A stretch of DNA of 64,000 nt, taken from contig NC_083565.1 in assembly GCF_019925205.1 (NCBI RefSeq), positions 35,616,241 to 35,680,240 of the forward strand, read 5' to 3'. Below the pieces are notes generated by a model. The model did no database searches. It was not told the origin of the DNA and worked only from the letters and a program-made list of their open reading frames with translations. A program made the translations under genes and the position numbers. Source of the DNA: Metopolophium dirhodum. Its lineage: Eukaryota; Arthropoda; Insecta; Hemiptera; Aphididae. Below are positions 49,334 to 61,300 of the stretch, in pieces; position 1 is the stretch's first letter; each line of letters opens with the position of its first letter.

Positions 49334-52300
49334 GTATGTTAGAAATTAATTACATATAACTTCAAAATACATAACTATCTACGCTAAGTTTACAGATTTA
49401 AGTTACTTAATAAAATGAAGTTTTTTTGTAAGAAATCTTTATAATAGTTTCAATTAGTACAACTGAATATTAGTATCATTGTAGACAGTTAAAATATTTA
49501 TTGTGAGTACCTTTCTAAATTCACATTTAAAATTCTAAACGTAGTAATGAGTGTATTTATTTACAATAATGTATTTTTTTTATTAATTTTTTTATGTCAG
49601 TCATCACGATATGACTTATGAAGCAAAAATATGCTGTACTCGTTAAAGTTGAAAGTAGTTTCTGATAGTTAATAATATCTAGTTAGTCAAAAGCATGACA
49701 TTTCCAGTAAATTTTAAAATAATCTAAAAACTAAAAAAAATACCTAATGAAAAATGGGAATATTTACACTTGACCAGTTTTTAACAAAATCGATTTGGTT
49801 ATTATTTTGTAATTTAAAAATGTATAACTGTAAAGTTTTGATAGATTCAGAAAATATTAATGTTAAAATTTTCAAAATATTTTGCTATTTAATGCTATTA
49901 ATAAGCATTTTGAACTTTCAATTTTTTTGTTTTTTTCTTTGTCAAAGAGCATGATTATGTAATTCAAGGTTCCTCATAAGTTGTACATAATAACAGGTAC
50001 CTACTATCAAGTTAAATATTTCAATAATACATAATAGGCAGAATTGTCTTATAAGCATCTAAAGTTAAAATGTTGACAATATTCATTAAAATCAGTAATC
50101 ACGTACATTTGCAAATTATATTCTATACTGTACCTACGATAGGTACCTTACTATACTACACTACTAGTATACTACTAGCCACTAGGTACTTACTATACTA
50201 CAGATCCGAAGTTATCGTGGATTTTTTTAACATTTATCACGCGAATATAAAAATAATAATGCTAATTGCTAATAGTTATTAGCCTTTTCCCTTTATTTTT
50301 ACTACACGCGTACATTATATTATAGTATTTTTTTTTTTTTTATTAATTTTATTATAAGATGTTCCTTGCATAGGCTATATTCTACATCAATGGATATATT
50401 TTGTACAGATTTGAGTTTTGACTATTTTAACATGATTAAATAATATTAATGGTTGTCGCCGCCGCGACAATAGCAATGTACCCACCGACCGACCACACAC
50501 AGTTATTATTAAGATTATTAATTATTATGTAATATGTAGATTAGACCGCAACCAGGTACTGTCCAGCAAGGGCCAGGCGCGGTGCGGCAATCAGTTCGTT
50601 CGCTTGTCGCAAACAGTCGACACGTAGCTACCTTTTTATAGGCGCGAATCGCCGTCGTTTTTTAAACCGTACCTAGTTGTCGTGGCGCAAATCGCCAGCG
50701 TTATTATTATTGTTTTTGGTCGGGCGCGAATCGCCGGCGCTATTATTATTGTTTTTGGTCGGGCGCGAATCGCCGGCGCTATTATTATTGTTTTTGGTCA
50801 GGCGCGAATCGCCGGCGCTATTATTATTGTATTTAATTATTGTATTTAATTATTGTTACGACGCATTGTGTGTGCCGTCATTATTATTATAAATATTATT
50901 AAACACCATAGGATAGCTGGCCAGCTGATCACCGTCGTATTGTAAGTTTTTCTTATATATATATACTTTTATAAATATCTTTTTGTATTATCGGTTTGGT
51001 ACAACCAGCGCCGTTTATAATTATAATTTATACATCTGTACCGCTGTGGTATTATTATATATTATATTGTGTATTATCAATATTATTAAATTACATTTGT
51101 GAATTATACAGCAACGCATTTTATCTAAAACGTGTTACAATTTTCTTTTAATTATATACACATCACATTACACACACATTTACACACCCACCCACACACT
51201 AGCACTCTCTGGTCTTGCTCGGCGACCCCGTCCACTTCCTTTGAGTCGCTACACACATACACATCTATACACAGGTCGGTCGGTGTGTGAGTACAGCGCG
51301 TGAAGTAAAAAGCGATCGGGCCGTACGGGCTAACTATTGTTCCGTCCCCGGCGCAATCAATGGTGTTTATACAATAATGAGAATAATGAATAAGAAGATA
51401 ATAATAATAATTATAAGTAAATTATGATAAGTTCAGAATAAAGTAATAAAATAAATAACAATATAAATTACTGTTAACATATTAATATGTTGGACTTTTA
51501 TCCAAGTACGAATAGAACTAAGAAGCCAAGAAGGTCGTGAGGACGGCCCTGTTTTAGTCGGCGTTGAGGTAGTTCTACGTGTAAGTACATCGAACCTGAT
51601 GAACTGACTAACAGAGTGTATTATAGTATAAGTTACATATGTATAGGTGCATGTATAGGTATTGCATAATATATATTATGTTATTATGTATTAACATTAT
51701 ACTGTTTTAGTCGATGATAATAAAATTTATTGACTATCAAAAATTGGAAAAAGTGGAAGTGGGTGGACTTATAGGCTGCTGGTATAGCCCAATGATTGAA
51801 AACATGTATCTTCGGTTTACAAAGTACATGGAAAAGTTGGTTTCTATAACTTACGATCCATTGGATTTGTTAAGCAATGTGAATAACGCCTTGTTTGTGG
51901 AGGACTACAATTTCTATTTGAACATGTCGGACGATATTGACAATCGCTTAGCCACTGTTTCAAAAGCCTGTTTAGAAAACATCGACAACTCAATGTCATA
52001 TCACAAAGTAAATTAACTCTCTTTTTATTTTAATTTTTTTATAAAATATACTAATTTAGTTGTACACCGAGCTTAGAAAATAATACTCCAACTAGTAATA
52101 TTAGTTATTATATATACCTACTTACTGAAGTACTGATGATTTACGAACACATTTTTTGAAATATAATAGATATATCTAGCTAATACACAAGTAGTATTTT
52201 ATTTAAAATAATGTGCAGAAGACCTTTCGTTTTTCATCAGGTAACTACCTATATATAAATATCTATTACTGTTGTAAGTTTAAATGGTTGTAACGTTAGA

Positions 52301-55300
52301 AGTCTGAATTGGTTAAAATAGAAAGGTGCAGAATGCACTTGTAGTCACGTTTCTACATTTTTACAGTCATACCTAGACTATGACTTATAGTTACCTTGAA
52401 TTTACAGTTTATTATGATATTTGGTTCGGCCGTGTTGAATCGACCTATCGTAGCGGCTGCCGTGGAAAAACATTACGAACAATTGTTGGATCTACTGGAC
52501 CAAGATTTGGCCTGGGAGTTTGTTAGTATCAATCTTTTATTTTTTTAATGACCAATTATACTGATCTAGTAGTTGAAACCGTTTTTTCTGCATGTCTTTA
52601 GAAAATTATCGACCGTCTATCGGGAACGGCGATGCCTACCGAAATCGAGAAAAGTGACTTTTACGAAATGCGTTTCATGCCAGGAGAAATGGATCTAGAG
52701 TACCCACTTATTGCTAGGGCGATGATGTGGGGGAACTCACGGATAAATAATCGATTGTTGGAAGATTTAAATACTATTCGGTCTTTTGACTTGCCGTAAA
52801 TATTACATAATATATAATACATTGTTTATACTTTTTATATATTATTCCTTTGTCATTACTATGCAATAAGTGGCGTGGTAAACGACGTTTATACCTAATG
52901 CAATTGCTTAGCCCTAGACATTTATTTTATTTTTAAAAAAAAAAATCAAAATTTGCGTGGATTATGCTAAGTAATAATTGAGTTACTAGGTACATTAATT
53001 ACTAGTGTGCAGAAGAACTTTCGTTTTTCATTAGGTATCTACCCATATATGAATATCTATTACGGTTTTAAGTTTAAATGGTTGTAAGCACAAATTATTA
53101 AACGTTAGAAATCTGAATGACGGATGGTAACATTTTCTTTGTTGCACAGAATCATGAAAACTCCGAGAGGAGATCGAATCAATATAAAGATTGAACAATT
53201 AAAGGATAAATTTAAAAATTATTTAAGTCCTTTATTTGAGGAATGGCAGCGTGTTGTACCACTTCAGATACAAGAAAAAATAGTGCAACCACTATTCACA
53301 ACCAACAAAAATAACACAATCAGTCTAAACTTTTCTGAAGAAGTAATCATTTTTTGTTTATAATCTATAATCATCATTCACTGATTATTTGTATTATTTT
53401 TATTTACAAAAAAAAGTTGGATGCTGCAATTAAAGTAACCAGATACATAATACTCTATAATTACAATTTCAAAAATCCAATCTTAACAATTGGAATAGAT
53501 GACATACCATACGATGCAATTAAGCTCTATAAACGAGAAAAACTGATTTTGAATTATAAAAGAGATATCGAAGAAATTGTTAAATGGTTAGTGATGTTAT
53601 TTAGGTTCTTATAAGACTATATATAATTATTACATTTTACTATTAAAGTACTGTCAAAATGTGAGAACATTTGTTAATAATAAATTATATTGATTTGATT
53701 ACTTATATATTTTAAGTAGTTAGGGCACCTACTTAAGAATATATTCAATTAAAAAAAAAACTTATAATTATATGCTAAGTTGTATACAATTGTATTAATT
53801 TAATGACTCAAACATTTTTCAAACATCAAAAAAAGGACTGCCGGACTATTTATAGGTATCACACTATTTATTCATTAAATGTTGAGTGATTGTTCATGCG
53901 ACCCGATACCGATTAGAGTATTATTATGTTATTATAGGTACTATAATTAGGCTAAAGTTTTTATTTATCAAAAAGTACATCTTTTAAAAAATTATCTTTA
54001 ATTTATTATCAAAATTCAAAATTATGTTCTAATAAAAAAACTCTGATTTTAAACATTTGTTTCTTACAAAATTACATTAATTGATAACATAGGTATAATA
54101 TGCTGAGAACTGAGACACATCCTACAGAATTACAGTTAATTATTCAAGAAATTGAAAATATTGATAACCTTATTGACGATGCTCAAAAGTATGTTACGTG
54201 GAATTCGAAAGGTAAAAAAATAATGTTTTATTAATTATTATCTCTATATAATTAGTACGTATCATATTAGATAACTAAATAAATATAATATTATAATCTT
54301 ATAAATAGATATTGCTTACTTAAGTGAAAATTATTTGAACGAAGAAACAGAAAATGATGAGTCTATGTCACCAATATCGTTACAAAGTACGATTAGCACT
54401 ATTCATAGTTTAACTAAAAACGTTTACAAACGTGTAATGCAAACCCACGAAAATTTTCAAAAAATAATTACTCTAAGTAGTCAATGGATTAATAAGCCAA
54501 TGCATGTGCGTGATAAGAATACAAAACGTATAACATTTGGCAATAAGTTGACTGAAAAGATAATCGCTAGGTACGCGGAAGTGCGAGATGCTAGTATTAA
54601 GATACAACAATTGCTTATGGAAGATCTTTTATTATTTCACAACGTACCATTATTGGATCCAAATTTTAGTAAGTTAACTTCAACACATTTATCTTTGGAA
54701 TGTCAGTGACATCAACATTGTCTATTTTTAAATGACGTTAAACGGAAAACAATGTTTTTCGCCAGTTATTGACCTAATACATAGATAACGTCATTTTCCA
54801 AAATAACATAATTTACCATAACTAATATATATATATATATATATATATTAAACTCGGTTTCATAAATAATGTTTAATTGAGAGATGATTCTAAATAGGTA
54901 ATATGAAGTTTAGATAGCAAACTTTCATGAGATATAAATATATACATAATCGTATACCTACATATATTTATAAAATCATTTGATGTCCGAGAAGAAAATG
55001 AGAAGAAGAAGAATAACAAAATCTTCATTAAGACAAAATTATTTATGAAACAGAGTTTAATATAAATCTTTAAAAATAGGTTATGTTTATGTCGTTAACA
55101 TTTCAAAGATAAATGTGATAAATTATAAGTTAGGTTCATTAAGAAGAAATTATTTTAGGAGAAATATTAGAAGAAGAAAAACATGAAGAAGAAATAACAG
55201 ACAACATAGAAATTCAGACAGGGCCTGTCTTAGAAGAAATGTTAGGTGAAGATAACAATTATGGAGAAGAAATAATTGATGACGTAGAAAATCAGTCAGA

Positions 55301-58300
55301 TACTATTTTAGAAGAATTTATTGAACCAAAAGCAAAAGGTGGATATTACAGAGAACAAAAATTAGATTACATACATATTCAGACAGAAATTATTTTATCG
55401 AACATCGACAGAAAGTTAATGTGGGATAAATATAAATATTTTGTTGATGAAATAGTATTTACTGGGTTACAAGATGCGACTCTTTGCAGGTATGAAATAC
55501 ATATAATAAAATGATAAAATATTATAATTTCAAAAGTTTTTAACTATGTTAAATAAATACATTATAAAATAGTCAGTATATCGATATATAATATATTTCT
55601 TATTTTCAAGGTATAATTAAGTACCTAATAATGTAATCATTCAAATAATAAATTCTCTTAATTTTCAATCTAGTGAATCCTAATACTTAAATCATTACAT
55701 AGTATTAATCAGTGGCGTAACTGGATCAAAATCTAGGGGGGGGGGGGGGCAAAAAAATTAACCTCCCGTTCGGCCGTTCCTGTATTCATAATCGCGATTT
55801 CAAGATAATAACGTGTTCGCAAATAACGGATAATGCGATTATTGCGATAACAATAACACTGATAATACGGGAGGTTTCCGTTTTCCGCCAAAATGACCGT
55901 CGTCCGTTATCACCGTGGCCGTTTTCCGCCAAAAAATATTACTAAAGTATTTAAGATATTTTTTGAAAACCCCTGAACTAAATCCATTAAATAGTAATGA
56001 TTACGATATTATTATTATTATTATTTCATCTCAGCGCTATTCGCTATCAGCCGTTCGCTGTCAGTCTGCAGTCTGCACCTGTCAGTTGAAACCACGGTGT
56101 CGAAAAAAATATCCGGGAAAATTGAAAACCGCAGTTATATTATGCTAGTATACAAATATTTTAAATTTACACGTCAAAAGACGGTATTACTCGGTGGAGG
56201 TGCTACGAGAAACAGTGTAATGTTAAACTTTTTACAAAAAATAATAATTATAATTACGTACTGGTGAAATTTGAATGTAGTCATACACTAGATCATAGTG
56301 ATATCGATAGACGTCTAATTGACAGACAAATTATTAATTCCGCCTGTAAGCGTAAAGTGGTAGAAGATGTAAGTTGAGGCCCAAAAAAATTATTTTACGG
56401 GAAATTGGACAAAGTTCATGTACTACTATTTCCGTTAATGACGTAGATCGTGTACGAAAAAATATGTACGAAAGCCGACGAAAAGTTCTTCCAGCTAATC
56501 CAACTTCTATACAATCTGTACACGACTCATTACGAGAAATGAACATTTTGGCGATGCAAGGTGAACCGTTTTTATTATTAAACAATGATTCAAAAAATGT
56601 TTTGATTTTTTCATGTGCAAAAAATTTAAATTTTTTATGTGATGTCCAAACTATATATATGGATGGCACTTTCCAATACAGTGCTAGATTTTTTACTCAA
56701 ATGTATACAATTCATGGGTACAAAAATGGGCACTATGTACTACTTATATTTTTTTTGCTGCCTGACAAAAAAACAGAGACTTACATTTATATATTAAATA
56801 AAATAACGGGGTTGTGTGATAACATGGGTCGTCTTTTTTTACCAACTAATATAACTATAGATTTCGAAAAAGCTATACTAAATGCAATTTATGAAGTTTG
56901 GCCTGGGATGAATGTAGTTGGTTGTCGATTTCACTTGACCCAAGCATGGTATCGACAAATTCAATCTCTAGGTCTAGTTACCGAGTACAAAAATATGTGT
57001 AATATTGGTATGTGACTAACGCATACCTTTGGTTTATTATTTTTAAGTCCCAGTGTTGTTTTATGGAAGATTTTATGCCACAGTGTCCATCTGATAATCG
57101 TGTTCTAGCGTATTTACAATATTTATTGAACAATTACATCTCAAATATAAGTACGCCCCCCCCCCCCCAAGCTATGGGTGGAAGCAACTTCTTCATTAAC
57201 AAGAAGCACGAATGTGTGTGAATCATTTCATTCCGACTTCAATCAATCGTTTTATAAAAATTCGCCTTCAATATTTACGTGGGTTCAGAATTTGATTGAT
57301 GAGGTACAGACCAGTGTATATTGTAAAATTTCAAGTGTGAATCAACCAAAAAACTCCACGAAAAATAATTCAGTTAAGACAACTAAAAAATGAAAAATAC
57401 ATTAAAAAATACATATATGGGCATTTAACTAGGTTCGAGTTTGTCAAAAAAGTCTCTTTTTCGTAGAGTAAATATTCAAAATGATGTTAATAATCAAAAA
57501 TATTTTATACTTATACTGTTTTTACACACAATTTGTTTTAATTTTAATTTTTAGAATAATGTATTATTTGGACGACAAACTTAATATATCGTATAATATA
57601 TATTATATATTGTATATATCGTTTTAGTTTTATTGTATATTATAAAAGCGTATACATTGGGAAATACATTGGGTATACCTATATAATAGGAGAATAATAA
57701 TAGTAAGATAAGATATAGTCATATAGATAATAGTTTATGATCAATATGTGTGATACAAGATTAGCCCATACATCAAATTTTTTTCAGGGGTTCTCAAAAA
57801 ATATCTTAAATACTTTAATAATATTTTTTGGCGGAAATCAGAATATAAAATTGGCGGAAAACGGCCATGGTGATAACGGGCGAGGGTTTTTTTGGCGGAA
57901 AACGGTTACGCCCGACGATATGTCAACATAATGTCATTCAACAAGAGAAACCTAAAATAAATATAAGCTTTTATAAAGTAATTTGAGGAAAAAAATATTT
58001 TAATATTATGTTAACAGTTTTGTTAAGAATACTTTTTGAATGTGTGTTATTTCGAGGGGCAAAATGATACTTTTGTCTCCACAAATATTTCTGGAGGGGG
58101 AGTGCCCCCCCGCAATTACGCCACTGGTATTAATACGTTTAAAGTTATTGAGTTTTCCTATAATATTATATTTCGCTATTTTACTATTACTAAAACCATA
58201 TTTTATCTTGGCATATTATTTTAAATAATATATGTATCCATACCTAAAGTATTCACTAGTTTTTAATTTTTCAATTATTTCCGGTAATCTGCAGTAATGT

Positions 58301-61300
58301 CTCATTTGTGTATACAACTACCTATTTACAATAATTTAAAATAATGATTTTAATCGATTACAGGCAGTACCTATATTTTTGTATACATTTAATAGACTAA
58401 TTTTATTAAAAAAATACTTACAGTCTCAAGTATATCAACGATGAAATGACAATTCCAAATGGATCTTTAGCAATATTTACTGTCGTATATCTTCTGGATA
58501 ACGATAATTTCCCCCGTTTTTCACCTAATCTGGAAATCGACGATGAACCAAATTTCTATGGATTAGTTACTTCTTTACTTGAAGATATGGTTGAAATGGG
58601 ATCTTACATTGAAAGAATTGCTGATAACTATCCACCATATAATGTAAAAATGTTGATATGGCGTATGCATTTATTTAAATATAATATTAAATATCAAATT
58701 GTAGGTAGATATTAGGAATGTTCAAAAAGTGGTAGAATATATAGATAACATACTTGATCAAGTAAAAATTACAACCAATAAAGTAAGAGTAAATCTTAGC
58801 TAATTGTAATCATAACCTGTATATTATTTATTAGATTAATTCCTGTTTTGGTTTTTCTATTTTAGGCTCTTGAATATATTGTGCAGTACCAAGATTATTC
58901 TATGGTATGGCTAACCAATCAAAATGATGCATTGTCAGCTTTTCTATTATATGGCAGAGATCTATCTCTGGAAGAACTAGAAATTCAATATGACGTTGAC
59001 GAAGACGGAAATCCATTAGTAATGCATTCTTCCCCAAAACTGATTGATTTTCAAAACAAAGTATATACAACAAAAATATATACATTTAATTAGTTATATC
59101 TAATATATTTGAAGCTGAATATTATATTTTATTTAGATTAACTCGTTTGATAATATTTATCGTATAGTTGATAAAATAGATGAAATCATGACATTTGATT
59201 TTTGGTTAACTATAGACATTAAACCGTTTAAAAGGGATCTTTTAAAACTAATTATGAGTTGGTCAGATTTATTTAAAACCTATTTGGTCAACAAAGTGGT
59301 GAACAGGTATAGTAAAATAAACATGATTAAAATAATATTTTTTTATCTATAGTTTTTAAATTATCTAGTTTGCGTTCGTTACGAGATTTCACAGTAGAAA
59401 CCGATATCGGTCTTTTAAAACCATTAGAAGAAGGGGACTATGAAGGTCTTGTTAAAATCATGGGACATTTATTTAATGTTCGAGAGAGGCAAGATGAATA
59501 TGATTCAATGTTTGAGCCCATAGGAGAAATATTACATCTACTGAAGGCGTATGACGTAGAAATGCCGGAAGATGTGTATATTTTGAAGCAGGTATGATCA
59601 TTATTGTATTATAATTTATAGCTAAACAATAATAGAATACAGTTAAATACATTTACTATATTTATTTTACGACTTAGCATATCTAATTAATTTACTTTTT
59701 AACTAATTAATTTTACAATGCCTACAATAAGAAATATACCATTTTGTTTTTCATTTAAGATTCTGAGCTAACCAAGAAATGTATTATTTTTACAATTACT
59801 CGTTTTGTATTTAATTTTTGAGCACAAAAATGCTTATATTTGGAAAGTTTTGGTATACAATTTAATATAATATTAGAAGTTGGGAGGAGTGGATAAAAAG
59901 ACTTTTCTCGATAGTTGGAAAAATCTATCAAAATTGGATATTTAATCGATATATGACAGTTTTTCCTTAAACGGTTTTAGTTATTTTGATGAAATTCAAA
60001 AATATTAATTGTGGATACTTTCTAGCATTAACTGAAAAAAATGATGATAGCACCACATTTAATTTTTTAAGTAGAAAACGGGACTATTAGTTATTATCAA
60101 TTAATATTGCAGTTCATTTTGAGAATGTTTATATAGGTTTCGTTAATGTTTGTTCTCTAATTATGATTATATATTTTATTATTTTAATTATAATATGGCA
60201 TTATGATGCATTAGAAAAACACACGTTTACGTTAAATTTTTGTTAAGGAATTACCGGAAAAATGGAGTACAACTAAGAAAAATGCTTTGAACGTCAAATC
60301 TCAAGTAATTCCTTTAATTCAAATAGAAGGATCAATTATAATTGGGAGAATAATTTTGTTAAATGTGCGTGAAACGTTTTACAAAATAAACTTTATAAAA
60401 CAGGCTCAATTTAAGTAAGCATCAAATTTCTATATTAATTCATAGTTATATCTCAATATACTACAACTCATAGTTAATTTTATTTAGTGCAAATTGTGAA
60501 AATCCTTACATAGAGATTGATAATGCAAATAATTCTTTAATGGAATTAGAAGACTTGCACGATAAATTACTCTCTCAAGCTGTATTATTCGAAATACCAC
60601 AACCAGAACCAAATATTTTATTAACAACTAAAAAAACGTTACGTCTCAATAAACAGCTGTGGGATTTCGTGAACCTAGTCAGAGGTTGGATAGATGTGTG
60701 GAAATCTACATTGTGGAATAATGTAGACACCGAGTACATGGACATGGAACTTAAACGGTTTGCAAAAGAATTAAAAGGTATTACATTTTTACATTTAAAA
60801 ATGTTTTAATATATATTTTCAAAAATTATACTGCTTTATTTATATTTATTTTATTTTAAGTAATGGATAAAATTATTCGCGATTGGTCGGTATATGTATA
60901 CATTGAAGACTTGATAAAAACCATGATGACATCTTTGAGAGCATTAAGTGAATTACAAAACCCAGCAATGAAAGAACGCCATTGGGCAGAACTTATGAAT
61001 GTTACAAATGTAATATTATTCAAGTTTTATATTTATATAATATGCATTTTTATTTGATTTATTAATATTTATATAATGTATTTTACCATTAAATTATTCC
61101 AGGTTATTTTTTCTATTGAGAAATCAACAACATTAAATGATTTAGTATCACTTAATTTGCATGTGTATGAAGATGATATAAAAAATATTGTTGATAAGTC
61201 TGTAAAAGAAATGAGTATGGAGAAGTCCTTGAAAGAATTTACTGAAACTTGGAATACAATGTCATTCGAGTATCAGCCTCATCCTAGAACAAAAGTTAAT

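Noticed and set aside
50677..50892. Open frame with repeating 13-residue leucine-rich pattern
   Set aside because: A by-product of a 39 bp tandem repeat inside an intron; no start or splice context.
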